A stretch of DNA of 64,000 bases from Prostheceraeus crozeri (Eukaryota; Platyhelminthes; Polycladida; Euryleptidae): contig CAJQUW010003149.1 of NCBI GenBank assembly GCA_907163375.1, forward strand, positions 156,327 through 220,326. The letters run 5' to 3'. Made by a program: the position numbers and the translations under genes. The notes beneath the pieces are model-generated. The model saw only the letters and a program-made list of their open reading frames with translations, had not been told where the DNA came from and made no database searches. Shown here in pieces: positions 1 through 11,907 of the stretch (position 1 is its first letter; every line of letters begins with the position of its first letter).

Positions 1-87
1 CTGATATCGATGAGCGGAATGAATCCACACTGAAAAATTCAGAGAAATGAGCATGTCGCTTTCAACATCAGCAAATCAGGAAATTAC

Positions 88-292
88 CTGCCGCGCTCAA
101 ATCTGCGTTCAGATTCACTTTCATTTCCTAATTCTATCACATCTGACTCTCCTTCGGTTCCAATCAAACGACAGAAGATGCGAGCATTCGTTCCAGCGCC
201 CAAATCATCACCAGTGATGACAGAAAATGTGGCAGACTTCGGTTCGGGAGCTGGCTCTGATGAAAGAACAATTGACGTCAGATCTCGCAGTT
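88..292 (-). CDS. Exon 19, start of a PLAT/LH2 domain (continues beyond the window exon by exon)
   Basis: 205 bases, acceptor AAAAAACAG, donor GTAATT. Encodes ELRDLTSIVLSSEPAPEPKS, then ATFSVITGDDLGAGTNARIF, CRLIGTEGESDVIELGNESE and SERRFERG. TGD-x-x-GAGTNA-x-(I/V)F-x-x-L-x-G-x-x-G-(D/E)S followed by L and FERG is the classical first half of a PLAT domain, a beta-sandwich for lipid or protein binding found in lipoxygenases, polycystins and LOXHD1. It is in phase with exon 18, so I assign it to the same gene. It could instead be an exon of a neighbouring LOXHD1-like gene on the same strand; the rest of the domain must lie left of the window. Confidence 0.8.
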
Positions 293-530
293 CTGTTTTT
301 TGAATGTACAAAAATCAACGTGTTGTGAATCAAGAGCGTTCGTGTTGAGACGTCAAGCGAATGACTGCATTGCATGCAGCATCAAAGAGTATGAACAGCA
401 TAGGAATCGCAAGACATCTAAACAAGCAATGATAAGTAAAAGTAAGAAATGAAAATGGAAGTCAAACTTATTGAAGCTGTTTCCATTTTCATTTCACCTT
501 CAACATCCTATTTTTATTCCACATATTCAC

Positions 531-662
531 CTTCATCCGCTGTCTCCTCCTGTTTCCCTGTATCTTCCTCTGTCTCCGAGACTTTCGCCTCCTCTTCCTC
601 TTCTTTTTCATCATCATCTTCAACGGGAACTGTCACTGTTGGATGTTCTGTTAAGCTCGACG
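531..662 (-). CDS. ERICH3: ERICH3-like exon 18, Glu-rich
   Basis: 132 bases, acceptor CATCCCTACAG, donor GTGAAT. Encodes SSLTEHPTVTVPVEDDDEKE then EEEEAKVSETEEDTGKQEET ADE. Phases fit exon 17 (codon CCG) and exon 19 (codon GAA). Without splicing at the donor the frame meets TAA three codons later (GEYVE-stop). The + strand Ser-rich frame at 449-721 is the antisense shadow of this exon. Confidence 0.82.
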
Positions 663-1079
663 CTGTAGGGATGAAAGCATTCGTTCAGGATGATGAAATT
701 TTCAAAGTACAGGGACATTAAAAAACAAATAGGGAACAATACAACCATTCAATTCATAACAGCAATAACAAAAAACGTCAACAATGCGTTTTAGCATTGA
801 TGGAAAATGACAAGTCTGTCCAACAAGCAGAACACAAAAACAGGAAAGAGCGAGAAGGACAAGAAAGAAAAGGAAGCAAAAATGATTAAAGGTCTGTAAC
901 TAGTTCATCTGCAACCAGATTAAGATACACACTCATTCTCAGAGTGCTTGGCACTTCTACAGATTCATATCGCCTGGAGGTAGTGTCAAGTACCAATCTC
1001 GATCATTTTTCAGCTTTGTAGTAGCACATGATATCTAATAACATTGTGACTGAGTAAGTAGGTTTTTCAGCCAATATTT

Positions 1080-2420
1080 CAACTGTTTTTCTTCTACGAA
1101 TTTTTCGAACAAGTTCTCCGCATGAACTCTTGTATGCAGATGATTTGGTTATTTCGCCGGATTCACTGGAGTGCCAAAAGCAAAGATGCACTGCCAAGAA
1201 AGATGGTCGTAGGTCACACGGTCTTCGGGTTAACCTGAACAAGACGAAGGTCTAGCACTGTGCATACCAGAATGATCGATCACCAAAGGACATATCGGGT
1301 CGTGAAGTCAGAACGACGCTTCAGATTGTTGTTATTTTATTTGATGCTGTCAGACATAATATTATGCGAATGCGGAAGCAGAGTAGCGTGGGTGGAAGCG
1401 AGGTCGGAGTTGCATTTCAAATGTAGCTACAGGTCAAATGTACAGAGCACTTGTTCAACCGATTAGCAAAATGTAGGAATTCTACACCTAGAGACACAAC
1501 AGACTTCCGTGTGGCATCTGCAGACGGGGCGTGGGGAAAAACTCGATCTACTGTGTCGGCTGCAAGAGATGGATCCATCACAAATGTTCAGAGATTGCGG
1601 GAGCATTGAGAGCTGATCCCAACTTCAAATGTAGAAAATGTTGGGATGATGTCCCTCCCGCGCCAGTAACAACTACCCATGTTCAGATTGGCCAGAATCA
1701 GTATGAACTTACTCCACAGTTGTGTTGTCTCGGAGACATGCTTGGTCAAGCGGGCAGTTGCAGTGACGCTGTGACGACGAGAATTATGTATGCATGGAAG
1801 AATTTTCGAGAGCTCCTTCCCATTCTTACAAACAGCAGCATTGCCTTCCGAAGTCGAGGACATGTATTGAACATGTGCGTGCGAAGTGTGTTGATTTATG
1901 CCAGTGAGACGTGGCCAATCACTATGGAGGACCTCAATGGTTTGAGCCGCCGTGACAATGCAATGATCAGGTGGATCTGTTCAAAGCGGCTAGCTGATCG
2001 GGTTCCTACTGAGGATCTCAGGAGACGGCTTGGCATCCATCCATTGGAACCTGTCATTAGATGGGGGAGACTTTGCTGGTATGGTCATGTACAAAGAATG
2101 CAAGAGGACTCCTGGCGAAAGAAAGTGATGAATCTGGAGGTAGAAGGACGCAAGCCAAGGGGGCGACCGAAGAAAAAGGTGGTGCAACAACGTGCGAGCC
2201 GACTTCAGGACGTTAAATCTTGGGCGTATCGACGTTCAAGATCGGAGCGCGTGGAGAACCGTCATCAAACCGAACCGACGTTTGCCGATGTCCAACACTC
2301 GAAACACGGGAGAAAAAGGGACGACAAATCGTGAAGTGAAGCCTGCAAATGACAGCCTAAATCGTCGGCGCGCAACAGTGAATCTGCGCTACGATGACCA
2401 AGGAATTCCAGATTTGATGA
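1080..2420 (+). mobile_element. LINE (non-LTR retrotransposon) remnant with PHD-like finger
   Basis: About 1119-1250 encodes ELLYADDLVISPDS (the YADD catalytic box of reverse transcriptase) and LRVNLNKTKV. From about 1510 the frame reads CGICRRGVGKNSIYCVGCKR then WIHHKCSEIAG...CRKC, the cysteine/histidine finger that follows the RT in a widespread animal LINE group. It goes on with LGDMLGQAGSCSDAVTTRI, CVRSVLIYASETWPIT, RRDNAMIRWICSKRL, RWGRLCWYGHVQRM and GRKPRGRPKKK. Frames break between 1254 and 1510. It is 5'-truncated and opposite in strand to the host gene. RTE-like is my guess for the clade. Confidence 0.87.
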
Positions 2421-4404
2421 ACAACATTCCTTATGAATCAGTTGAAGAGACGCGCGTTGAATATGGTCAGGAAAGTGTATAGATACAGGAATATTAGTAA
2501 TAACAAACAATCTGTATTGAGAATGATGGCTCAACTTACAATATCGAGCTCACAGCTTTCTGCCTTGCTTCCACGAGTAAATAGATGCTACTGCTGTCAA
2601 AATCTGAATTTATATAGTCCAAATAATATAGGAAAATCCAATCCGAAACTAGAAAAGTCGCATCCAGAAATTTCAGAAAGAGGGAAGAAAAACATTCAAA
2701 ACCCTCTATACTTCCTACGCAGTTGCATAGCTTATTCAATATTCATGTACAATTCCATGTACATCAGTTGCAAAAATACGTTGAAAGGGATAATGTTCAT
2801 AATTGATATTAACATAATTAGCATAAAGATTATGGCTGAGTTCGGATTTCATTTTCCTGTCTTCGACTACATCAAGGTAGCCGAAATTGTGGTGCTATCT
2901 CTTGTTGAGACGAGCTGGGGGAAGAGACATTCACTAATGTCTTCCTTAATTGCGCCACTGGTGCTCTCCGTGTTCGATTAACATTTCACATGAATAACAT
3001 TTGAAGTTGAATTGATACAGTTGCTGAAATGCAACTCTTCACGACATACTAAGCTAGAAGCGATAAAATGATAACACCAACGTGTAGGTATCTGACCGAT
3101 TCATTATCTATAGTTGAAGTTATGAGTGATAGATAAAAAAACCGCTGCAACTAGTTAATTATGAGAAACGTTACTTTTCAGCAGCACTACAGTGACGACT
3201 TCCAATTTTTGCTAGTCTGAAAGGTGCTCTAATGAGCTCATGAACAATAGGCCATGTGAGGCAGCAGCATCTTGGTAGATAGCTTCAACAAGCAATTCTT
3301 CTGTATCCTTTTATCATTACTGGGGAGGGTCACTGTTGACTTATAATATCTACTATAGCTAGAAGCCATTCTTGGCATCAAGCTTATTTGTTTGTAACAT
3401 TAATATTTCCATTAGGAGTCTCTAAGAGGTCGGTCAGTAGCGATTACTCTGTGATGTTACAATCCCACGATGAACTGATGTAGGTAATCTTAAAGGGACC
3501 AGAATTCTGTTCTAATTAGTTGTTTGTGTCAGACAATTTCAGTTCATCATCCTCACATTTTCCTATATTTCACATATTCCTGACATTGCACTTCCTCCTG
3601 AGAGAGTTAGTCAGTCACCGCTACACTCCTCCTTGACTCACACAGCAACCAGACATGCAGAAGAGACCGTTGAGATTCGTTCACTCATCCCTGGCAATGC
3701 CCGGTACGCTATGTAATCATTTGTAGTGAACAAGGTGACGGTGAAACGTTTTTGGAAATGATTAGAAATCTGGGTAGGACAGAAAGACAAAGGATCGATG
3801 CACGGACACACACTAAACGATTAAAAAATGATAGGTAAAAAGGCATCATTAATTTATCAAATATTTCGTCTCTCTATTGTTCTTTATACCATAAAATAAA
3901 AGTGATATTGCAATACTGTTACTCTTCAGCCTTCATTCAAGCTGACAAGCAATTTCAGATGAATTCATTTCAAGTGTCTGACTTACACAATGCATCAGAA
4001 AAGTAATTCATTTACAAAAGATTATACTAAAAGTCATCTCGTCACTCAGTCCAAAATGATAACATAAAACTCAAAAAAGATGTTTGCAGCTGAAAGCCGA
4101 GCCATTTGTTTGCAACGATCAGCAGCCAGGTTTGACGAATTTCATTATTGATATACAAATATCAACGATAGTGTATCTACTTAAATTTTACAAGTAGAAT
4201 TTACAAGTAAGTCAGTAAAATTTAATATAGAAATACAATTCTCTAAATGCTCTTGTCAATTATGATAAATACAACTATTCTAAGAACTGCGTTAGTCCGT
4301 ACTGCAGACTCCATGAGAGCTGAGAGGTGACCGTGGAGTATTAGCGAGGGAAATAGGCAAGGTACATTGACTAGTGTCACACAACAATTCGGACGTGCCT
4401 TTAC
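2421..4404 (-). other. Intron 17, part without recognised features
   Basis: Two kilobases between the LINE remnant and exon 17. The 182-codon frame at 2433-2981 on the + strand begins in the LINE tail and continues into AT-rich sequence with no domain. Nothing else is supported. Confidence 0.5.
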
Positions 4405-4552
4405 GTGATTCAGCATCGGAAGAATCGCTGTCAACCGCAATCTTGTGACCGTCTTTGTCAGCCTCTTTGATGTCCGGGGATGAGGAACGAGAAGAAGATG
4501 ACGATGACGAGTGTGATTTCACCTCTACCTCATCCTCCTTATCGCTGAACCC
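4405..4552 (-). CDS. ERICH3: ERICH3-like exon 17
   Basis: 148 bases, acceptor TTTTTCAG, donor GTAAAG. Encodes GFSDKEDEVEVKSH, a run of Ser (SSSSSSSRSSSPD) and IKEADKDGHKIAVDSDSSDA then ES. Its one-base overhang C fits exon 18. If the donor is not used the frame continues 36 residues (KGTSELLCDTSQ... VCSTD) to TAA at 4294-4292, giving a shorter protein without exons 18 and 19. The donor is moderate rather than strong, so this alternative is realistic. Confidence 0.82.
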
Positions 4553-4888
4553 CTGAAAAACAAATACAAGATTTGAGTTTCTTCAAGTTCATTTGAAAAC
4601 TGGAAATCACAGGTCCCATTCAATCCTACACTCCATAACGAAGTTTGTAATGCCAGGGATGTCTATGAACCATAGATTAGGGACCTGCGAAGCTTCGAGA
4701 TTCGATTCAATTCGGTTTGTGATTCCAAAAAAATTTCGAATCAGTTCGCTTCGACTGGCCAAAAATTACTTTAGTTGTCTCCTTCTGATTTCTAGTCTCT
4801 TCCGTTCGTTGCTATTTGAACGCGACATTGAAATCAGTTTGAGATGTTGGATTCTTAATTAAAGCGGTTGAAGATGATGACAGATTAA

Positions 4889-5045
4889 CGTCACTACTCC
4901 ACCATACTGGGCCTTGGACGGTGCTGAAATAGGCAGACTTTAACATGGAGCGTTGTAGTACTTTTAGTCCAGATGCCCTTCCTGCCGACTTCCACTGAAA
5001 TTTTCGGGCTCAACTTCTGAACCGAAGGATCGCTAGGTTGTTGAT
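4889..5045 (-). mobile_element. tRNA-derived SINE copy 1 (diverged)
   Basis: Minus-strand copy with tail GTCACTACTCCACCATACTG and GGACGGTGCTGAAATAGGCA, body CAGATGCCCTTCCTGCCGAC and part of the tRNA-like head (GGATCGCTAGGTTG). The 5' end (box A) is lost or too diverged to see. Confidence 0.82.
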
Positions 5046-5586
5046 AAGTCCGTTGCTAAAAAGGAGTTAGTAGGAGCAGTTACAGCACATGCTACATCTT
5101 GCAAGTTAGATCAAGACTGCGGACTCGGTCGATTTTTTGTAGGACTTAGCCACCGAGTCTAAGTCCACAGCTCTGGTTCAGATAACTCTTGGTTGTAACC
5201 CCGACCTCCTGAATCGTTCTAACATATCGGTATCATGAAGCTGATCTTTTATAACTTTCCATTTCCAAGAACGGGATAGTCCAAGCTAAGTCCTGGCATA
5301 TACAGTAATTAGTCATCCATTACAATGCTCAAAGTCTTGTGTAATCTTTCACATATATGAACTTACATGACTTTGAGTAATTTACGAGCAAGTTTACATA
5401 AGCTGAATAATTTAGATAGTCGGATATATATTAGTTAGATATATTGGACAGCAACAATACGGAAGTTATCGCCACCATCTACTTGTTGTAAAAGTTCTAT
5501 TATCTAATGCTTTCTCAAAATAAAGATAGAAATGACAGAATCTTCTGATTATTAATTCATGAAAATCCGTGCCTTCCTGCGCTCAG

Positions 5587-5775
5587 CTTTTTTTTACGTC
5601 ACTACTCCCTATGCTTGAGGCTTGGACGGTGCTGACATAGTCAGACTTATAGAGCGTTGTAGTACTTTTAGTCCGGATGCCCTTCCTGTCGACTTCCAGT
5701 GACACCTTCGGGGCTCGACCTCTGGACCAAAAGATCGCTAGGCCAAGCACTTAACCACTGTGCCACGGAGACCAC
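5587..5775 (-). mobile_element. tRNA-derived SINE copy 2 (reference copy)
   Basis: Best preserved. Read on the minus strand: head with GTGGCACAGTGGTTAAGTGC and GGTCGAGCCCCGAAGGTGTC, body GTCGACAGGAAGGGCATCCG, tail AAGTACTACAACGCTCTATA ... CACCGTCCAAGCCTCAAGCA ... GTGACGT, then an eight-base A run. The A box (TGGCACAGTGG) matches the Pol III consensus exactly; the B box lacks one T (GGTCGA instead of GGTTCGA). Confidence 0.9.
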
Positions 5776-6464
5776 TGTGCTCAGGATCTTAGTTAATGAA
5801 ATGTTGATGGAGGTTACATTTCCAGACCCTCGTGGTATTCGAAGGATAATTGTTCTACAAGCCGAAGTCCTTTTCATTAATCTACCTATTCTGTTACAAC
5901 AAGGTCAATGGGAGGTCATGTATTTAGTCAACATGAGTATTTATCTCATAATTCAAGGTCAATGTCATTCGAAAAAGGTTGCAGTTATAATAAAAGCACC
6001 TTAATTTGACAGCATATTTCTTTAACTCTGACAAGGTGTCATTCCATCTTTCAATAGCCATGCACAGTATACTATACCTGCAAAAGTACTTAGTAAATTT
6101 CATGATTATTAGTTCCTTAATTGGTAGGCTTATTCGACTCTAAATTTGTTGATTCGCAGGTTCCTAAAATTTATGGTTCATGAAAATCCGTTGGTATTAC
6201 CGCAGAGTCAGGCAGAGACAACGTACATATACACATAGCCGTTACAGGGTTTCCCTGTGGCAAAGTTCATGGAAATAATTCACTTCATTCGACTCCTCAC
6301 GATATATTGATCTTCGGTGTCATGGTCAGAAAAGAGAGGAATTCAAATCAAATATTAAACGAAGGCGTATTCATTGCCATACATCATTATATCACTATCT
6401 GATAACTTTTATAAATGTCACGATCTTTAGCGCATGAATTAAAGGAGCTTTATAGAATAGGTCA

Positions 6465-6600
6465 GTGGCCTCCGTAGCACAGTGGCTAAGTACTTGTGCT
6501 AGCGATCTTTTGGTCCAGTGGTCGAGTCCCAGACGTGTCATTGGGAGTAGGCAGGAAGGGCATCCGGGATCCTAACAGTTCAAACAAAAAAAGAAACAAA
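6465..6600 (+). mobile_element. tRNA-derived SINE copy 3 (short form)
   Basis: Head GTGGCCTCCGTAGCACAGTG, box B GGTCGAGTCCC, body GGCAGGAAGGGCATCCGG, then it stops and runs into an A-rich tail (CAAAAAAAGAAACAAAAAAT). It lacks the last third seen in copies 2 and 6, and the A-rich stretch could be its own tail. The minus-strand open frame over it is a shadow. Confidence 0.87.
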
Positions 6601-6649
6601 AAATGAAAACGAATTATTATACAGTGGAAAGAAACGCAATCCTTTAAAA

Positions 6650-8150
6650 CTGAAATGGAATTCCACAAGGAGATGTACTATCACCAACCCTATTTAGCAT
6701 TTATATAAATGATTTCATTGATACGTTAAATGCTAGTAAAGACGAAATTGATCCTGTTCGGCTTTTTGATTTGGAACTGTCATCATTCATATAAACGGAT
6801 GATATACTTTTAATGAGTGACAGTACGCGAGGCTTGAATAGTCAATTTAAAATACTTAGCAAATTTTGTGCAGAAAATGGCCTTTACATAAATTATGAAA
6901 GAACCAAAATCATGACTGAAAATTTCACTACAAATATAGACAAATTTGAAGTTAGTCTCAATGATAAACAGATATCCATTGAAATGGTTGATAAATATAA
7001 ATATTTAGGAATGTGGATATCGAAAAATGATAGATGTCATTTGGAACAATTGATGGCTAAAGGTAAACAAGCAGCTGATCTCACGGCTAAACTACTCAAA
7101 GAATTTGGACAAGTTTCTGATGAAATTTTGAAAAATACCTTTGAAATGCTTGCACTGTCTAGAATGAAGTATTGTGCCGAATTCTGTTTTTTCAATAACC
7201 TAAAGAGTTTGGATCAGATTCATTACCAGTTTTATAAACGATACCATCACGTAAAAGGCGACTACACCAAATTATTGCTTAATCAGTGAAATTGGAATAC
7301 GTCCTGTGGATATTCGTTTCTATAAAGCTGCAATCTGTCTTTGGACAAGATTAATTACAAATAATGGAAATAGCTTGATTAAACAGGTATATAATGCTAT
7401 CTATCCCAATATGATATCAAATGGAAATGAGAGTGGATACACATGGTGTTGGAGAATAGACAAATTGCTTACAAAACTAAACATATCAAATCTATCAGAT
7501 GAACAGCTAACGGCTGATAAAAAGCATACTTGAGAATGCTTTAAAGCCCGAGTATGTAAAAAATAACAGGGAGAAGTGGATGTCTACATCAAAGAGAGCC
7601 ATTCTGGTCTGACTTATTTAGAACTATGCCAGTTTGGGGAAACCTTGAAATCATATCTGAATTTTGATATCGATTACAATGATATAAATATGCTAATAAA
7701 GTTTAGGACAAAAAATCATAAATACGATTTTGTAACAGGCAGTTATGCAAAAAGATTGCGATATGAAGCACGTCTCTGTGAACTTTGCAATGTGGAGACT
7801 CTATATCACTTCATGATAGAATATCCATTGTGTCAAAATATATGGCAACAAATTGCACCATTGATATGTTATTGCGACACGATAGTTGAATTTCATAAAT
7901 TAATGAACACCTTGACTCCAACGCATTTGAAATCCATGCCAACGAGTTACGCATGGTCATAAAAGAAAGCATTAACCACAATGAATCTGAAATCTAAATA
8001 AATGCTCAATTATTGATTCCTCTCCTCCCTGATCTGCTTATTTATTTTCTACAGCACTGACCGCTCGCTGTATTACAATGTATTCAATCCGACCATAACA
8101 TTGTAATATTGTTTTCCAATGTATTTTGGAAATAAACAATTTTTGATTCT
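6650..8150 (+). mobile_element. LINE (non-LTR retrotransposon), 5'-truncated
   Basis: The + strand encodes the second half of a reverse transcriptase: GIPQGDVLSPTLFSIYINDF (6657 on), then SSFI-stop-TDDILLMS, the degraded YADD box, then FKILSKFCAENGLYINYERT (about 6850) and DKYKYLGMWISKNDRCH. The C-terminal part (about 7576-7930) has the CELCNVETLYHF motif that ends many LINE proteins. Frames break near 6797, 7287 and 7531. The 3' end is probably near 8150 (AATAAACAATTTTTGATTCT). It starts right after SINE copy 3. The clade cannot be fixed by eye. Confidence 0.85.
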
Positions 8151-8491
8151 TGACTCAAGATAAAAAAATCTGACAATGTCAGCAACGTCCAAGCTCCAAT
8201 TACGGGAGAGTAGTGTCGCCAAACCATCATTTTTTCACATAATAGAATGAGTCAATAGTTTTCGTTGATATTCAGTCGGCGATAGTCAATCTATTGCTAA
8301 TTCCAACATGTTTTCTTTATAGTGTCCTAACGGTCAATAAACTTCATAAAACAAGTGCTAATGTCGCTAGTGTATCTACATAAATTCTGACTTCGGACGA
8401 AGATTCAACTTGCGAATACTTAACTTGCACTGAAGAGAATTGAAGAATTGATCTAAAGAGTAAGTCAGAAAATTTGAAGAATTTGAATATA

Positions 8492-10148
8492 CAGATTGTT
8501 TCATAAAAATTGGATCACCCTTAAACATCGCCTTAACTTCAACTTTGTCTAACTCCGCCAAACTTGAACGAATTTCTCTGAAATTTGGAAGATATGTCAG
8601 TTGTGCTTACTAATATCATTGTTGGAAATTTCAAGCATGAATATTGAGTTGTTTTCCTGTTATAGATAAAAAAAGTAGTAGATAATTTGATCTTCATTTA
8701 GCAATGTTACATAAAATCATACCTCACTCTTATAAAATTACATTTGTTTCCTTTGTTATGTAATATGTTGTTCTACAAGCCAAAAGCTATCAAGCAAAAC
8801 AAAAATAAAGAAAATCGGTCAATCAGAGCCAGTATAGCACCATTATTCATCAACAATAGTGTAACTGCTACATGTGATTAACTGGACTTCATGTTCCATA
8901 GCTTCCTGACTTCGTTGCGGTGGTGTTGGCAGCACTCCTGATTGCTTTCAGCTAGAAATCTATCTCTTACCGGTTGAAAACAATACAAAGCACAAATGAA
9001 CAATAACGAGATCGCATTCACAAAAGGCAAAGTGTCAGCCTTGCTAGAACTAGGGTTTTCTTTGCGAGCTACAAGCAAGCGACTAAATGTCCCTTACACA
9101 AATGTGCATCGATAGCATAATGATGATTTTCGGCTCTGTCGTAAAGAGGGCTCAGGCCGTCCACGCAAAACATCCAAACGTAGAGACCGCCTAATTTTGA
9201 GATTTGTTTAAGTTCATCCAAGTCTCTCGTTAACTGAGATGGCTGCACTAGACTCATCTATTTCTAAGTCCACTATTCGTAGAAGACTTATTGAGTCGAA
9301 TTTCAAGAGCTGTAAGAGACCCTCTCAGATCGAATTATCAGATCAGCATACAAAAAGACGTCTCAGATGGGCAATGAGTCATTGTCACTGGCGAAATCAA
9401 TGGGATCGGGTTGTCTGGTCTGATGAGGCATCAGTCCGTCTGAAGGATAGTGATGGTCGATTGAGATTATGGATAGAATCTGATCAGGAAATTCTGAGAC
9501 ATTTACATCGTCCCCGGGTACAAGGTGGTGCGACTCTACTGATTTGGGCTGGCATTTGGACCAATGGCCGCTCTGAACTTCACATACAGCAAGGAACCAT
9601 GAATTCTGAACGCTATGTGAATGTTTTACGAATGAACATTGGCCAAATGACAGATCAACTTGGTGATCCATCGACTTGGTTATTTATGGATGATAATGCT
9701 ACGTGTCACAGGAGTAGTAGAGTCAACTTATGCAAGTCTCAATTGGGGCTTAGGACATTATCTTGGCCAGCTCGTTCTCCTGATCTGAATCCCATAGAAA
9801 ATGTATGGAGTATTCTAAAACGTAACGTTCGTCGTTCACTGCTACCTACAGATGGCGCATCACAACTTACGTCACTGTTAAAAAGAGAGTGGAGAAAGTT
9901 AGATCAGGCAAAAATCAACGATATCATCGAATCAATGCCCAGACGAATTGGTAATGTCATTGACAATAAGGGTAGGGCCACAAAATATTAGCTTCTTAAG
10001 AACCGTTACTGTATCATAGCTTATCAGATTATATAAGGACATTTTAATATATTAGGGACATGAAATAACATGAAAAATGCTTTCTGTATCATACTTATGT
10101 TTTATTTAGTCAAATTTTGGGATGATCCACTTTTTATGAAACGAACTG
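8492..10148 (+). mobile_element. Tc1-like (DD34E) DNA transposon, both ends present
   Basis: Left end CAGATTGTTTCATAAAAATT-GGATCACCC (8492-8520) and inverted right end (10119-10148) match with few differences. TA flanks at 8490-8491 and 10149-10150. Length 1,657 bases, the usual size for Tc1. The transposase frame is on the + strand, opposite to the host gene. It lies in the 9.1-kb intron between exons 16 and 17. Confidence 0.92.
8996..9991 (+). pseudogene. Tc1-like transposase with two in-frame stops
   Basis: One continuous frame of 332 codons from the ATG at 8996, the usual Tc1 size, interrupted by TAG at 9113 and TAA at 9209. First part: helix-turn-helix (KVSALLELGFSLRATSKRLN) and GRPR linker (GSGRPRKTSKRRDRL). 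From 9239 the frame is intact: STIRRRLIESNFKSCKRP, WSDEASVRL (first Asp), LFMDDNATCHRSSRV (second Asp), WPARSPDLNPIENVWSILKR (Glu). The second Asp and Glu are separated by 34 residues, the DD34E spacing of Tc1. Catalytic residues are all present, so the copy is dead only through the two stops in its DNA-binding region. Confidence 0.92.
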
Positions 10149-10756
10149 TATTTTCAGAGCATATTAGTATGTATTTATTGCCGCACAGAGGCGTCCACTT
10201 GTCGCACAATAACGGTGTAAGAAGTCACACCCCAACGTGTTCTAATTCACTTGCACCCACAGTTGTGAGACTGACAAGTATGAAATGTATGACATGTGCG
10301 AATTCTTTGCAAGTGTGATGCAGCACATTGAACAGATTTCTATGGAATTGCAGAAACTCTACCTTAACAATTCTACAATAAGATCCAAAAATGAAGAAGT
10401 TTCAAACATGGAGGTCTTTTAACTTTATTCCCTCATATATAAGGGTATGATGAACATTTCAAAGATTAGAAGACCCATTTGAACTGCTAGCATCCCGGCA
10501 GAAAAGTTTTTGGATTGCGATGTCTAAAGAGAAAGCATTTAAGGACTCAAATTGATCATTTTATGTCATAAAAGTTCATTATCTCCATCACAACAACAAC
10601 AACTGAAAGTTAATCATGAAGTTAGCTACAAAAAGAATGGAAAGAATAAAAGAGAGATAACATTCGGGTAATTGTAAGTTAACAAGAGACTGTTTCCTAC
10701 CTAAGTCATGGATTTCTGTCTAAATGGAGCAATCTTGGGGAAAATTTGGGTACTTA

Positions 10757-11305
10757 TGGGTTAAGTACGTTTCCCCCCTCACGTTTTCAAATTTGTCTTA
10801 AATTGTTAGAAATGAATCAATCGTCACAAAACTTTGGAGACAAGCATTGGAGCATATTTTCTACCCACATGCAAAAATCTATGCAAATCGGACAAGCACT
10901 TTTTGCTGTAGAGGCGATAACATGAAGTGCAGCGATATCTGCAGCTTGATCTGACTTCGCCTGACCTCATCCTCTGAGCAGACGGCACTTGAGGTCAATA
11001 AAGTCTTTTCTAGACAACTCGTGAAGTGATGATGACCAGGCCACATCCCCTACATGAACATTTTTAACTTAAAAAGCTGTGGAGAGGTAGCAGTCGTTGG
11101 AAAATTTCAAATAGCAGTGGATGAAACGAAGACGGAAAGAGAACAATGCACACACGAGCAACAATAATGCCTCGAACAGACAAAGTCAGATCAAGCTGTT
11201 GACATCGTTACACATCACGTTATCGAAGACGGAAAGAGAACAATGCACACACGAGCAACAATAATGCCTCGAACAGACAAAGTCAGATCAAGCTGTTGAC
11301 ATCGT
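10757..11305. mobile_element. Truncated copy of the long-armed MITE, with an internal tandem duplication
   Basis: Starts TGGGTTA after TA (10755-10756) and follows the 32282-32905 element through its left arm and centre (CACGTTTTCAAATTTGTC, AATCGGACAAGCACTTTTT, AAGTGATGATGACCAGGCCA), but the right arm is absent. The centre carries an 82-base segment twice (11127-11208 and 11224-11305), which I read as identical, with 15 bases between. The other copy has this segment once. Confidence 0.85.
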
Positions 11306-11907
11306 ATGAGAAATCATTGGTCACGCGGTCCGATATCTATGATTCATACAACTCATACATTGAGGAAATGTGTCAGTTTGTCGGAAAACTGTGGCGACAA
11401 TTCGGTTGCACCAGTCTCAATTAAACTCGAGCTTCGCTCTCGTGTAATCGCTCGTGGTGTAGTTGTTTGACCTTGCCAAAAACAAAGAATATTCAGAAGT
11501 CCTTTACGATTTCATTGCACAAAATTCGAGATCCAATGATTTTGACTCTCGGAAAATTTGGAAATCCACGGCATTTCATTGCCGAGAGAACCCTGATCAT
11601 TATAGTTAAATGACCTTGAATAACGGCCATCCAAGATACAAATCCAATCCTAGCTGCTTCAATAATGGATGAAGAAGTTGTTTTATTTTCACGGAAGCTA
11701 CTGAGGACGTCATAACGTTATGTAACCCAGAATTATAAGAATGAGGGAAAATGATTTCTTAAGAAAATATGTACATAGTCGCTACAAGAAGAGAAGACAT
11801 ACAATTTGAAGAAATATGCTGAAAGGCAAATCCGCTTACGTTTCATGTTAATCTAAATGCATGTGGGATTCAATATTGTGAGCGCTATTATAATTCGCTG
11901 CAAACTA

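Noticed and set aside
449-721. Ser-rich + strand open frame
   Set aside because: Antisense shadow of Glu-rich exon 18 (GAA/GAG read backwards gives TTC/CTC and Ser codons).
2433-2981. 182-codon + strand open frame
   Set aside because: Starts in the decayed LINE 3' region and runs into AT-rich sequence without a domain.
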